This document shows, piece by piece, positions 35,844 to 49,924 of a stretch of DNA of 64,000 nt. A program made the position numbers and the translations under genes. Each line of letters begins with the position of its first letter. The stretch's first letter is position 1. The DNA comes from Apodemus sylvaticus. Its lineage: Eukaryota; Chordata; Mammalia; Rodentia; Muridae. Below the pieces are notes generated by a model. It was not told where the DNA came from and ran no database searches. It was given only the letters and a program-made list of their open reading frames with translations. The stretch covers positions 97,117,324-97,181,323 of the forward strand of contig NC_067474.1 in NCBI RefSeq assembly GCF_947179515.1. Reading direction: 5' to 3'.

Positions 35844-35965
35844 AGCAAACAATGTAATAGGAAGCCATACATATAGAAAAGAGAGAGGAGGGTTAAAGGA
35901 GGAAAGGGAAGGAGAAAATTATGTAATTACAGTATTAGAAATAAAAGAATTAATTAATTTGTAAT
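35345..35965 (+). mobile_element. L1 (Lx-type) ORF2 end and 3' UTR, 5'-truncated
   Basis: GAACATCAAGGAAACTTCTC, GTGGCACCCAGTCCCAGAGG, CATAAAGTCTCACCAGCATG, TGGCTATCCAATACCAAATG and GGTTAAAGGAGGAAAGGGAA are ordered blocks of a rodent L1 3' end. A (TG)n run at 35820-35843 sits inside the UTR. Confidence 0.85.
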
Positions 35966-38900
35966 TAATTTTTAAAAAGGAGAGAGATGTTCATGAAAGC
36001 AACATGTTATCATTTATCCTCACCGCTTTCCAGAAAAATCACAGACTCAATATTTGTCTCAATACCAACATGGTCAGTATATGAAGGAATGGATGCATAA
36101 ACTATTCTATATTTCTTCAATGTAAATGTTAGTACAGAGTAAGAAATTTGTTTGCAACATATACCATTGAGGGAAAACAGAAAAGTACCGAATGTTCACA
36201 TATGCTACCATATCATTTCTACCAAACAAATGGAAGGGCAATTTGCATACCAATATTAGATTTCTATCAGCTATAGTCCTATATGTAACTTTTAAACTAA
36301 ATCATATATTTCTTTTTAAAAATGGATTTAACCTTAAAATATCTTTTCTACAGAAAAAAACTATTCTTGAATTTCTGATTAAATGCATTTTTGTATACTA
36401 GTATCTCCATTATTCTACCAGCTAGAAAATAAAGTCACAGCAACATACAGCAGTAAGGCACTAATACTTCAGTATGGGTTTGTTTGTTACTGAACTTTCT
36501 CCAAATTTATATCTCATTGTTTTGTCTTTTCAGATCAGTTATAAATAAATACATACATTTGATTACAAAGAATGTAGAAATGTGTGGTAGGGAATTATGA
36601 CATTTTTTGGTACCATTAATTTGATAATTTTATAATTTATTTTACATAATAAATGAGAATATAAAGATTACTTGGAGAATAATTCCATTTCCAAATGAAA
36701 ACCGTACCAGTACCATGCATAACTGGCTCACCTACTTTGAGTGTTTATTACTCAAGCATGGTCTACGTTCACAAACACTGGGATTACTTGCCAGATAGTT
36801 TAATTATTTTCTTTTTCCTTTGCCTCAAGATATCTTATTATCTATCATTTCCCAAGCCGTTTGAATACCTCCTAATACTAAGACAAATCAAAGATATGTA
36901 CATTTCCTCACTGGGTGAAAGGGTAGTAAGCATGGAGGTCTTTTCCTACCTGTACCTTTGATTCCAGCACAGTACACAATAGACACTGTGTGCCCAAAAT
37001 TTACTGCTTCACTTCTCATAGATAATAACTATGTATGCCAATGCAAAAAAATAAGATTCTCACTTTTAACATAAATTTATTGAGGCTCTGATATACGACT
37101 AGAATGTGGGTACAGAAACACCATGGCTCACACATCAATGATCATTAACAATCCCACAGGGAGGAAAGGTGAAAGGCAATTATGAAAAAGGGCAAGAGAG
37201 AAGTAAAACTGGTTATCTGGGCACTTTAGGCAACACTTCCAATGCTAAATAGAAAATGTTTCCTGAAAAGGACTGCTACATGGAGACCTACAGACATGTA
37301 GGAATTGGCCTGAAGAAGTGACTGTGGAAGCAAGCCAGCACATGTCTGCATGGAGAACCACAGGATGCTAAGTCACTTAGAGACCCCCTCAATCAGTCGA
37401 TAGCCTTTCACCCAAGGCCTTAGATACAGGCAGAACACATACTCCATGGGTCCACTAACTAAAACAACTAGAAGCACCCAAAGTTTGCAAACATCGGGGA
37501 ATGATAAGGCACCATGATAATTAGGCGCAAGCATAACATCAGAAAGCTGGCAAAGCTGGATCTGTTGTGGGTCAACTTTACCACACCTGTCCCTGTATTT
37601 ATAGACCAGTGGCTCTTCTCTGAGACCAAATGGCAAATCATTTCATAGAAGACTTAAAAATATAATGCCACATTCCTCAAAGTATGTGATAAAGCATTTA
37701 GCACCATGTGTGAAGCCCAACAATACAACTTCCCACAGTGCATGGCTGCCGAAGTGACTGAAGAGCTGAAACCGGCCTAAGCTTCAATCGCAAGCCAGAA
37801 CACTGTTCCGCTGTGAGTGACAACTGATGGGTCAAATCACCAGGGAACTGCAGAAGAGTTATTAATGGTGACAGGTACACTACCTGGGAGACAAGTTGAG
37901 AAGGGGAAAAGATTATTTATAAGCGAATAGTTAACAGCTGTACCTACTGCTAAGCATTACATGGATGCCACAAACTGTAGAATTCAAATCCTGAGTTATT
38001 CAAGCACGAACAACTGCCTGTCACCCAAATGCAATGCTTCGCTACAAATTAAGGTGGGAGAGATGAGATGCTGTAACGAGGCCTCACCAAAGAAGGCGAT
38101 GTCATCCCAGAGCTCAGGTATAAGGGGGAGGAGGGCTGAGAAAGCCGTATGGTGAGTTACGTTTCTGAGTAATAATGATGAATTTGCAAGAACAGCTTTG
38201 TAATTTTTCCTGAGGGCTTTAACAACAGAACAGATGCCAAATGCATCTTGTTTTTATCAAGAGTGAACTGGACTTGGGAATGAGGGAGAAGGAAGAGTTG
38301 TCGTGTAGGAATGGCAAAGTGGAGAGACAGAGAAAGGAGATTAGAGTGCCAGGTTTTAAATGATTCTGGATTCAGTAATACTTAAGATACCTTTTGACGA
38401 ATTTTATATATGGGCAAAACCGACACCTGTCACTTTGGCGCTGCTACTGGATGACGAGTCTGAACCATAAACCCTACCTAGTAAGAGATAAGAGTGTTAA
38501 GGAACAATAGGGAAACTCAGGGGACACAGGAAAACATGAGCTAAAAGTTCTTAACACAATGTTTGAAAACTCAATCTACACTGAGTTAAATATACTCAAT
38601 GCAAAGAGAGATACTCAGCACGTATTTATGTTTCAAGCCTCTGTCAATAGATTATCCATAGTCATATATATTATTACCACCACAATAGAAGAGCTGTTCA
38701 AATAATGGGAGATTTGACAAAAAGTGATTTTAAAGAATGACTCTAATTTTAGTAAACAAAAAAGTTATATGTTGTTAATGGAAATAGAAAACATACAAGA
38801 CAGGCGCAATAAAACGGAAGGACATCTATTTGTCCCTGTTCTCCATGAATCATTGTTAAGGGGGAAAGGCAGGGAATTGCAAAGACAAACTACATATATG

Positions 38901-39300
38901 ATTCCCTTATTTTCACAAAAAAATAAAGAAAAAATATTCATGACAAAAAATCATAAGCTATTCTGGTAAGTGTATTCAAGAAATCAACAAATGTGTCTAT
39001 ACATAAGGTATACCCAAACAACTACATGGTAGAGATATGCATGTGTATGTATTACCTACTCAAAACATGGTTACATACCTAGAGCAGATGTGGCATTTTA
39101 TATCTAGACAATTATTCTACATAAACATGCCAGTTACACATGCACACTCTTCCTGAACCAATGTTCGCAAAGCTAAAACACTGGAAACAAATTCTCTTCA
39201 AATAAAGGATTAGTTAACTAAAGTACAGAAATCCACATAATGTGAAATTCTGTAAGTTATGCATAATAGATATGCTCTCTACACACCAACATTAGGGCTA
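35966..39300. other. Bnc2: Unique intronic sequence
   Basis: No exon recognised. A short L2-like phrase near 37070-37115 is too weak to call. Confidence 0.4.
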
Positions 39301-39800
39301 TAGCTACTTCCTAGGACTGCTGGATCCAAAAACAAAAAACCAAACAAAACAAGACAAAAAAAAAAAACAAAAAAAAAAAAAACACACACGGTTTCAGTGG
39401 CTTCAAACAATAGAAGTTTATTTGCTTACAGTTCTGGAGGCTTGGAGTTCATGTCAGGTCTCAGCTGGAAGCTCTTGGATCAGAGCCTCTTGGTGGCTGC
39501 AGACAACATGTGACATGAGGTACATTACTCCATCCTCTGCCCTCTATCTTGGCGCCATCTTCCCCTCTAAGTGAGCCTTGTGTGTGAGTCTGTCTCTACC
39601 TTCTTTCTATATTTCTTATAAGGATATAAAAGAGTTTAGGCACCATCCAGAGAATTCCAGATTCTCTATTGAGAGCCTTAGCCTTATATTTTCAAAGGCC
39701 TCCTTTCCTAACAAGGTAATATTCACTGTTTCCAGAAATTCAGTATGAATATTTAGGGTGTGGGACTACTTTTAGGGTACAATACAAACTTTATGATAAA
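39301..39800 (-). mobile_element. MLT1-type MaLR LTR, reverse
   Basis: TACTTCCTAGGACTGCTGGA, TTATTTGCTTACAGTTCTGG with AGGCTTGGAG, TTTCTTATAAGGATATAAAA and a final TTTCCAGAAATTCAG follow the reverse MLT1 LTR consensus as I know it (GTTTCCTAGGGCTGCTG ... CACAGTTCTGGAGGC ... CTTATAAGGACAC). An A-rich insertion at about 39326-39390 interrupts it near its end. Confidence 0.8.
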
Positions 39801-42029
39801 TCATGAAAATGTCAGATAATAGACAAAGTATGCACGTATATGTATATACACTCAGAATGAAACCATTAATTAAAATTCATAACAAGAACTAATTAGTACT
39901 ATAAATAATTAAAAATAAGTAGAGGACTATATACCAATTTATGAAAATGGCGGGAAATTCTTTACAGAAAGGGACTTGAGACAGCTTTTTCTAGATGTTA
40001 AAATATCACTTGAAGACCTAGCTTAATCTTGTGTTACTTTTGTAAACAAAAAATAAAACACAATCTTTAAGTTTTATATTCTTTAATATAAATTCAGGTT
40101 TTACCATACTGCAATCTTGATAGCATATATTAAAGATGATGGACTACACTTATCTGTATAAATATAAAACAAATTAATAATTGTAAAATAAAAACTTTTA
40201 TTTTTAGGTGTTAACTTCTGAGCATAATATTCATAAATGAAGTCCCAAAGCCTCTAAGAAACAAAGAAGATTCTTATACCAATCTTCTCAAGTCTCTTAC
40301 AACGGATTCATTAAAAATCCCTAAGCCCGTATTCTTTGATCTCATCCCCAAATGCAGTTTTAAAGGGCCATTGTTGGGGTCGATTATCTGCAGTCATGTC
40401 CCACTGAAGGACACTCATAATTCACACACCCCCGCCCCCACTTTAACAAAAGTCTTCTTGGTAATCTTTCTAACTGAATGTAAGTTTCACCCTCAGGTTT
40501 TCTGCCACTATAAATATTAGTGAGAAATTATTTTCTCTATTATTTTGGAAAAAATTGGTAGAACTCACTATTTCTTCTCTATGGTATTCAGTAAAATTAC
40601 TCTACACTGTGAAAGTTAATGGAGATCCTGCTGCTTCTTCGATTTAGTCAATGAGACAATGATGAGGAGTATCTTTTACAGAAAAACACCAAGTTGTTCT
40701 AAGCAAATCTGTCAGATACAGGAAATGCGTTTCATATACAAGAATGGAAAAGCATGGGGCAGGAGGGCAGCTGTGTTCTGTTTGCCTGTTCATTCACACG
40801 GGGACTTTAAATGCCTACTGTGCGGATGCTGTGCCACCACCCATGGCTTACGGTGTAAACTATGTGGGTGTCTGTGAATTTGACAAGAGATATGAATTTA
40901 TTAATGGCAGCCTGTTGCTCTGACATGAGGCAAGCAGCAAGCCAGGGCACGAGAAGGCACAGGTAGGGAGCCAGAGTCAGCCAGGTGTCCTGCAGAAGCA
41001 GCTCTGTAGGAAGGGCTGGCCGTGCCTGATAATTATGGACATTGTTGCATTTTGCCAAGAGACATGTTTAGCAATAAGTGAGTGGGGGTGGGGGGAGGTA
41101 GGCATATTACAAAACTTGCCACCCACCTCCCATTGGCACTATCAGTTTCATATGCTCTATTAAAGATAATCAAGGGTACCCAGCCTCCCCTGAGATCAAG
41201 AGAAACAGTGATTATGAATATAATAACAGTTTTTAAAATTACCTAAATGTTTTAAAGGGAGCCTTTATTTCTGACAATATCAAACACCTGCAAGCAGGAT
41301 GGGAAAAAAACAAAAACAAACTAAGAGACCACAGCAGCCTCATTTTCAAAGGCCACTACAGTTGCTTAAGCCGGCAACCCCCACCACCTAGAGCGGAGGT
41401 GAGGAGCTCCTGTGGTGTACTCTAAGGACTCCTTCCTTCACCCAAAGTCAAGAAACTGTCACCAGGGGAGTGGAGGGATTTCTCTTTGGGGCTGTGTCTT
41501 GGGAGTGGGGGCAGTGTTAGTCTTTAAATTATTATTACTTTTAAACAAAAACTGTCTAGAAACATTGGTTTGAGAAGCTAAGTTGTTAGTGTACAAATTT
41601 AATTGCCTTTTATACAAGCATAACTTCAGAGAGTTAGCTGTAGGTTCCATTTCAGTGAAAACAAACAAATAAAAAAATGCTACAAGATAATTATAAAACA
41701 TATGGCGCAAATTCCACTGTGATTATTTTATGACAGTAAACGTTATTTACATTAAGAACTGGTCAGAATCAACACTCAAAAGGGTTATATACAAAATATG
41801 TCCAATTTTCTTCCTAACCAATTATGTCAGCATTTTTAAACCCAGCTATACTAATCTACCTAAGATCTTTTACACTGTTCCACACATACACACAAATGTA
41901 TTCTTACCATGATTATTTTCAAATGTACATAACGTCATCAGTAAGTCACCATAGTTATATAGCATGAAGCTCACTTCCTTTGTTCTTAAAAGAAGAGGAA
42001 CTCCTGAGAAATACATCAAGATTCTGGGA
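39801..42029. other. Bnc2: Unique intronic sequence
   Basis: No recognised feature. A short C-rich run (CACCCCCGCCCCCAC) lies near 40427-40441. Confidence 0.4.
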
Positions 42030-42275
42030 AGATGACTGGGTGTGCTAGGGGCAGAGCATGTACTGTGCAAACAGAAGGCCCGGGGCTTCAATACCCAGCA
42101 CCCTGTAGAAAGGCAGGCAGTGCACACAGCTGAAACTGTGGGTTTGGGGCTGGGGTTAGAAGGAAGACAAGAAGATTGCCAGGGTGTGCTGGATGCCAGT
42201 GTAGCTACAAGTTCAGCGAAAGAACTTGTCACAAGAGACTATGACAGAGTGGCTGAACAGGACATCTGACATGCT
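42030..42275 (+). mobile_element. B4 SINE, diverged
   Basis: GCAGAGCATGTACTGTGCAA, GGCCCGGGGCTTCAATACCC with AGCACC form the tRNA-like head. AGAAGATTGCCAGGGTGTGC sits in the B1-like half. Confidence 0.6.
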
Positions 42276-42305
42276 TTACTGGCTTCTGAATAATCCCATG
42301 AACAC

Positions 42306-42378
42306 CTATACCCACACTCACATACATGTGTGTGCCCCCCCACACACAGGCACTCACACTCACACACAAACACATAAT
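42306..42378. repeat. CA-rich simple repeat
   Basis: Interrupted CACA/CACT repeats follow the B4 copy, probably grown from its 3' end. Confidence 0.8.
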
Positions 42379-42699
42379 ACCCTCCTGTTAGCTGTGTTAG
42401 CTGCATGGCATTCTTTAGTTTAATATTATTTTATTATTTTCAGTTTCTAGTCTATATTAATAATTTTTTAAAATAATTGTAGGGGCTTTTTTGTAACAAC
42501 ATATGCACTACTTTATGTTATCTGTACACTATCAACACAGCCTCTCAAAACTATCTAGATAGCTTATCCTTGCTACTGGAGTTGCATTTGGGGATAGTAA
42601 CTATAAAATCTATTAAATAAGGCATCAAAATAAACAGCTTTCAATGGCACACAATAGCCAAAAATTAGAGAAACAAAAGTCATTGTTAAAAGCAAAGCA

Positions 42700-42806
42700 G
42701 TATAATCTTAGCACTGTAAAAGCAGATGTGAGATGATTCTCAGTTTAAGGTTGGCCTGAATCATATCATCAGACCCCACTAAAAAAAATAAATAAATAAG
42801 AATCAA
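42700..42806 (+). mobile_element. Degenerate B1-family SINE
   Basis: TATAATCTTAGCACTGTAAA, AGTTTAAGGTTGGCCTGAAT and an A-rich tail with AATAAATAAATAAG follow a B1 layout with heavy decay. Confidence 0.55.
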
Positions 42807-43299
42807 TATAAAAATAGGAAGTATTCTTCTGCCCTTTCAATAACAGATTCTGAATTTAATTCCTATCCAAGGCCTTATATTAATAAATACCAAAATTTAT
42901 AGGGCCAGGTGGTGTTTAATAATTTGAAGAATTTGAACAGAATGTCTACTTAGACATAAAGCCCCTCTTTAGAGTAGGCCCTGACCACAGCCGCTTGTCC
43001 CCTTTCTGCCACTAATGCCAAATGGCTTGTCACCTGATCTACCAGCCATGACATGGCTCATTCCAGCCATGACAAATACCTATGGTATGTTCAGGAATTT
43101 GATAAGCTGAGCATCCAGAATTATCATTTAATTTTTAATTAGTAAACAAAATAATTTAAAAACCAGGGTAACAGATACATGAGGCTCTTCCCTTCCAATT
43201 ACTTGACTGTGTCACGATTATCTGTGCTTCTGGGGTGACTGACTTGTATTTACATCTAGTTTGCTGTAAACACTTGTATAGAAGCATCTCTAAGCCTTG

Positions 43300-43380
43300 A
43301 CTGGTGAGTCAAACCTCAGCATTTAGTAGGCGTGAGGAGGATCACAAGGCTGAGGCCAGACTACACACTGAGTGAGGCCT
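43300..43380 (+). mobile_element. Degenerate B1-family SINE
   Basis: GAGTCAAACCTCAGCATTTA, GGAGGATCACAAGGCTGAGG and CCAGACTACACACTGAGTGA follow a shortened B1. Confidence 0.55.
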
Positions 43381-45600
43381 TTTTTGTTTTGTTTTCCTGA
43401 CTTTACAGAGTCTCAGAGAGAAGGGCGGGATCAACTGAACATTTTCACAATCATCAGCAAGTAACTTGCCAACCAGGTTCCTTCTGGTGGGGAAGACTCC
43501 AGGGAAGCATTTAACCAATGTCATTTAAACAACACAGGTTTCTTCTGAGTAAGTGATGGTTGGCTTATTTCAGACCTCAAGGCTTCACTTGAAAATGCAT
43601 ACTCATTTAAATTTTATAATCCCATCTGTCCCCACTTGAGAACAGAAAGATAATTTTGCTATGACAGATTCAAAATAACTATATATTTTATTTGGATCAC
43701 TTACCTTTATAAAGTCTTGTAAAATATAACATGGAGTGTGATTTCTAGATATGAAAAACACTAGATATGACAAAAGAAATACTTAGTCTGTGTCTTGTAC
43801 AGAAACACCCTGCAAAGCCTTTGGAAATAAACACCAAGTCTCAGACACACAGGGTTTTTGTTTTTTATTTCTGTTTATTTCTAGATTGTTCTGTTTATAA
43901 CCAATTAGTAAATCCTAACCATCTCAAATCTTTGTTTAAAAATGTTACACTATGGTGAAAGAAAGAAAACTAAGCGTGAAAGGGTGAAAGTGTTCTGAGC
44001 CAAAGCCAGGGTGGGGAACAGGCAGCTCGCAGGGTGTCAGTACAAACAAAGTGTGGAAATAAATTACTTTTGGTTAAACATATAGCACAGTTGTAGAAAT
44101 GACAATCAAAATGAATGGTCATGCTCTTAAACCTACATCTGAGTATATGTTTGTACATATGTATAAGTGTGTATGTATGTATATGTGTGTACAAATTTTA
44201 TAGTATACAATATGTAATATATTATATATAGTATGCTCTATCCACATTTTCATTCTTTCAGTTTCTACTTATAAACTTAAACATCATATTTTTTTAACAT
44301 TGTTATTTTTAAATCAGGTATAATAAAGGAAGTACATGAAACTAACTAGGTAGCCATTCAGAAATCTTATGAATGCCAAGAAGCAGAAAAAAGGCAGGGT
44401 GAATGTTACAGAGTCAAACACGTATGTTTTATAGGGCTTCTGATAGCAGCTGGCAAATTTTTATAGAAGTGAATTTTATTAATGAGAAACAGTCTAAAAA
44501 TTAACTTTTAAGACAAAGTTCTTATTACTAGCGTTATAGGTGGTTTCAACGTAACTATAAAAAATGTCAGACTTCTAAAACATGTTTTTTAAACATCCAA
44601 GTCTGCTTAACACAGACATACTTGGTGACCCATCAAATGAATCAATAACTGTATAAGTGTTCCCAAACAAAGTCCAGTGAACTAAGTGCTATTATTTAAG
44701 CAGAGCCTTTACTCCATGCAAATGTGTGCTATTGGACGCTCCTCATTTGGGTGCTCCCTGTGAATCTTTTCTGCCATTACCAGGCTTCCTTGATCTAAGT
44801 TCCTGAACCTGACCACAGGGGGAGAATCAATCAGTAGCCATGCAGGAAGGAAACCACTGAGACCACTGTGCCTGATCTCTGTGCTCACAACAGCTCACCA
44901 CTGTTAATCATAAAGAACCAAGAGGAGGGCATTCCTAAATATCTGCCCATGTTTTTCTTCCTTATTCACATTTTTTTCATTTACGCTTTCTTACTCAAGA
45001 CACCATATTATAAAACAAAATTTTATTTTGTCATTTGCTATATACAGCAGTTTATGTAGCCTATCATTTATTTAAATGATAAAGTACATGTTCTCCTTCC
45101 AGAAGGAAATACGCAGTAAGCTGTTTTTGCCAAGTGTCTTTATTTTCTTTTGTAGGTAGGGTCATGTACTTAAAAAGTCTTCTCCATTTATGGTACAAAG
45201 AAGCTGTGGTCAAGCAAATTTCCTACTCACATAGTAGGACAATAGCATTTATATATTTCCAAAATAACTTGTACACAGTTTCTTCTGAAATCACATGTAA
45301 TTTGCAGATGCTTAACAAAGCAACCGTTGAAGAAATCCATTAAAGTGTTACATACTCTAGCTCAGCAAACTTGGAAAGTAAAATGATTTTTTTTTTTTTT
45401 TGCAACTTTGGTCAAAACTGACATACTTCCAAATGCTAAAAAAGAAAAATAATCTCAGAACGATCAGTTGTTTCACAGTTTTGAGAGATATAAAGAGGAA
45501 ATGTAAACTTTGGGATCTTTTGTTCATGTGTTAGAAGGTGAATTGAAACATTTATTGCAATTTGATCACCATTTGTAAGGCTGACGTCATAATGAAAATA

Positions 45601-45697
45601 CTAGTGCATGGTGGCATATGTCTACAGCTTAAGCACTGAGGAAGCAGGAAGATTATGAGTTGGAGGCTAGCCTGGGCTAGAAAGCAGATTTTAAAAG
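45601..45697 (+). mobile_element. Degenerate B1-family SINE
   Basis: AGTGCATGGTGGCATATGTC, GAGGAAGCAGGAAGATTATG and GGCTAGCCTGGGCTAGAAAG match B1 with an incomplete right end. Confidence 0.7.
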
Positions 45698-46129
45698 AGA
45701 GGGATGGGTGCTATAATAAAGACATGATGTCTAAGTAAAAGTATTCTTGAAGATTCTTTCTTATTTGACTGTTTCCAGCATGATATGCTGGGTTCGTCTA
45801 TGAAGTTTGCACAGATGAAGTTTACTGAAACCACAATTAAGCTACAACCTTTCAGGCAGTCTTGATTCCTACATGAATAGCCTTGAAGCTTGGAATCTGA
45901 ATGTGAGCAACTTTTATCTCTTTCATCAACTGTATTCCTGCTACTACTCCTAATGTCAGCACCATGTCTGCTTCAAACACAATGACAACTTCCAAACAAG
46001 ACATCTTGGCACAGGTTATTTCCTTGTATGCATAATTACCAATAAGCTTCCCAAGGCTTTATGCTGACCACTTATTACAGTATTAGCCCAAAATCGTTCA
46101 TGTCCTCCCATCCCCATGTCTGTATCCTA

Positions 46130-46450
46130 AGACCAACTCTCACTCTCACTCGTCTTTGAGACTTGACTTTCATTGGCCAATAGAGTGACAGTAACCAGGA
46201 AGAAAACAGGCACATCAAAACGCTTCCACACTTCCGCTTTTCCTTCTCCTGCTGCTCTTCAGAACCCTAGAACTATGCACATTTGAACAAACTATGGCTA
46301 AACCAAATAACTCAATTGCCCTAACCAACTATTAGTAACTTGACATCCAAATATGGAGGTTCGGCTGCCCTAGAGCAACCAGAGCTGGTCAACGTCCACT
46401 CACGGTAGACACCCAACTTACCCTGATTAAGCCAGTTCATTCTGGATACT
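46130..46450 (+). mobile_element. Possible MaLR/MLT1-type LTR relic
   Basis: GACTTTCATTGGCCAATAGA, then CACTTCCGCTTTTCCTTCTC and ACTATGCACATTTGAACAAA, resembles the middle of MLT1-type LTRs. Heavily decayed, boundaries uncertain. Confidence 0.35.
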
Positions 46451-49400
46451 TTGCATGGGACTCTGCATGGCTAACACGCTCCTTTGAAAGCACTGACCTT
46501 CACTGAAGCAAAACTACCACGGTGACACTAAAGCTGGTGCCCTGCAGTCACAGTTCTACCCCTTCCTTAAAGCTTCAACAGACTGGTTGTTCTGTACATT
46601 TTATAGACTTTCTCATGACATCCAATATTGTCCAGAAGAAAAAAATGTGATAAAATTCAATGAACAGCTATCAATAACCCGTGTGCACTTTGTTGCTGTG
46701 GAGTTCTGCAAAGCCCTGTCATCTGTTCTTCAAGTCACTAATAAGCTGGAGCACGTAAAGCTGAACTATATTTTAGTGTGTCTTTCTAATCTTTGCTTCT
46801 GTATTCATTTTTTTCTTCATTCATTTCTCTACATAAAGACAAAATAAAGAACCTACTTCTCCCATCAGTCTTGTAGTTAAGCCCTGCCCACAGTATCTGT
46901 TGCATTATATAAAGCTCTATTCACATTTCATAAGCACTGCTCAGAATTCTAAGTCAAACTAAACTCTAGTTTAAAGGAAAAATTTAAAACTCTAATCTTT
47001 CAGATAAATTTTTGTGTTTTTACTCTTTTAAAGTATTATCTGGTAAGTAAATCAAGAGTATTTGGTGAACATTTCCTAAGTCAGATTTTAATTCCTGCTC
47101 TATACCAAACTAGAATTAAAAATTAAAAGTTTACTTATCTGGTTCTCAATGTCTGCCCTACTAAACAGAAGTAATTACTTCTTGGTATAACATGCATTTA
47201 AAACATGTAAATGCAGAAAGCATGTATACGCACATAGTGTTATTAATATATTAGGCTCTACCAAATTTACTAATTTGTATTGCACTTGTAAGCCATATAA
47301 TATAAAATACATGTTACACTTAACAGAACGTTTTTCTAAAAGGAAAATATTCCTTAAACACATTTAGAGGTTTCAGGTTTGATCTTGTTCCTTAGATTTT
47401 CAAATACTTTAGATGGGGGAAGATCTTCATACCACTCATGTATTTATTCCACAGGAAAATAGGCTTTAGTTTGATGAATGCCATTCTAAACCACATATTT
47501 GAATTATAATGCTACCTATTAGACACATACTACAAAGGTGTAAAGTTAACCAATCCGTAAGAATACTCCATTTCCCTGAAGCTCACTCACTCAAGACACT
47601 AAAATCACATGATCCTCACAAACCTTCCTCTCAAGTCACGCAAGTGAGGTAAGAGTAAAACCATGTAGATATAACAGAAGTGAAAGAATGCTGGAGAGAT
47701 ATAACCGACTTTGTCACCATGCAACACTGGCAATGACATTCTGCCACCTTGACTTTCTAGAGACATGTAAATTCATAAAGAAATACAATCCAGCAATCAT
47801 ATCAGAAACCCAAATCTGACTAAAATAATGGCAAAGAAGCTTATGACAAGACATGTGACCATGTTATAGGGATGTCTTAAACATTTGTGAAATTTAAACT
47901 ATTAGACACTACTTAGGTCTGAGAGACCACAACTTATCCTCAGGATGCTGTCTGGACTTTCAAAGGGATATCCTCTGGCAAATAAATCATAAATGAACAC
48001 CCAACTCTATAGCATTCTTTGACAAAGCCAGACACTCACTTACAAGGGAATATAGTACACTAACGCTCCCTCCATCTGGCGCCCTGAAAACCATTTATGA
48101 AGTCTGACTGTTCATCTTTGATACTTTTCATTCTCTAGGCATAAAAGTTATCCTAAGATGTGAACCTTAGAAAGTATAATTTCTATAGTAACAGTTTGGA
48201 TTCAGGTGTAAGGTAGAACAGAAAGAACGAAGCAGGCAAGGCAGATGGTGCTATTTAAAGTGTCTTCTCACAGTCCCCCAAATGCGAGAATACTTCCCTT
48301 AGGAACCCCCACAGGCTCTAGACCGTCACTTTCCTGATTACATGCACATAAAACTTCCCTCCCAAATAAGGTTCAGATGAACTAAAATTCTACACCCTGA
48401 GCAAAGGAAACCAACAAACGGAATGAAGACTACTTCCAAAGTTTATGTTTTTATATGTATGTAGACCTTAATTTAATGTAAAACATATACAATTTAATTG
48501 ATTCAATTACTCCCCAAGTGGCTCTGGCAAAAGAAATTCCACAGAGATCACCTTTTCTAAGAGAGTGACTTCACACAAGGTTTCTACACATGGTCCTCCA
48601 CTGAGCTCAAAAGGGTCACCCTTGAATTCTCACCAAAAAAGGGAGCTTTGCAATAAAGGTAGATTAACTTGACAAATCACTTATAAGTTAAATAACAGAC
48701 AGGAAATAAACCCTTGTTTGCTAACTTCCATATTTAATAAATAGGTAGAGATTTTCATAACAGACAGTTAAATCTAATTAAATCAAAAGAAAATAAGTAC
48801 AATTAAAAAAGTAGGGGTTTGGGCGGGGTGGAAAGCTACTTTTGTTTGACTGAGGGATCTGAGTAAGGCGTAATTTGGGTACTTGGGGTTTGTTTTTGTT
48901 TTTTGTTTGTTTGTTTTTAGTACTAACCTCTCCAACAAGTTGGAAATAAGTCTGAAGAATTCATTTACATATACCTGGCTAATGTTCCAGCTATAATCTG
49001 GCTTATATATTCACTACAAAAACGCAGCTAGTGATTATTCTTCTCCTTTGTTAGCCAGAGGTCAGCCTCCACCTCTGAACCTAAGCCAGGAACACAGGGC
49101 CTGGTGACCACCTGTAGACAGTCACCTCTTAAGAATCTGTTAAATGAGCCCTTTTCTTCAGTCTCACAAACAAGAAGGAAAAGTAGAAAAGAAAGGCAAA
49201 AGATACCAAGATGTAATTTTAAAAAAGGGGGAAAGAACAAATTTTAAAAATTATACTCTAAATAAAGCATATTAAATTATATATTTAAGTTGGCAACAAA
49301 CATTAGATAATTAGTTGTATTTCTAATTTGCCCCTAACTTTTCTGAATTTAATTCCCAGGTTTTTACAATGTCTTTACTTCCCAAGTTTTACAATTTCTT

Positions 49401-49901
49401 TATTAAAATTAATTACCAGAGTAAAAAATACTTTATTTTTCTCACTCCTCTCCCATGTAACCATATTTATTGACTGTTACAATTCACAGTGATGACTGCC
49501 TAGCTAATAGAAGATGGAGTAAAGCAAGCTCTTGCCTATATTTTTTTGCTTCAGATAACATTAGAAATTTACATATAGAAAATTAAATGACCACAGAAAC
49601 AATTCTGGGTATGAACAGAAAATAAAACCATTACTTAAATTGTAGATGCTTTAAGTATTTTGTTAATTTAGATTCCTACCCTTGGCATACTAGTGCTTTC
49701 TCCTATCATGTATAAACATACACCTTATATGACCATCTGAAACACCCAAACTGAGAGAGGCATCTGCTCTGCTACCACCAAAATTACCTAACACTTCGAT
49801 TTAGAGTAACTCTCAAGGCCTTAAAATAATTTCCAGTAACAAATTCTTCCAGCCTTATTTTAGAGGACTGTTCAAAGGCTGCAGTCATAGCTGATTACAA
49901 A
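46451..49901. other. Bnc2: Unique intronic sequence
   Basis: No recognised feature. A (GTTT)n run lies at 48890-48918. Confidence 0.4.
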
Positions 49902-49924
49902 ATTAATTAATTAATTAATTAATT
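49902..49924. repeat. (TTAA)n run
   Basis: Five to six TTAA/AATT units that also read as overlapping TAATTA homeodomain-type words. Confidence 0.9.

Larger units (their letters stand above)
42379..45600. other. Bnc2: Unique intronic sequence with two B1 relics
   Basis: Apart from the B1 relics listed at 42700 and 43300, nothing is recognised. TATG/TATA-rich simple sequence lies at 44152-44235. Confidence 0.4.

Noticed and set aside
41870..42269. 120-codon minus-strand and 75-codon plus-strand frames
   Set aside because: Both run through a B4 SINE; no splice context or recognisable domain.
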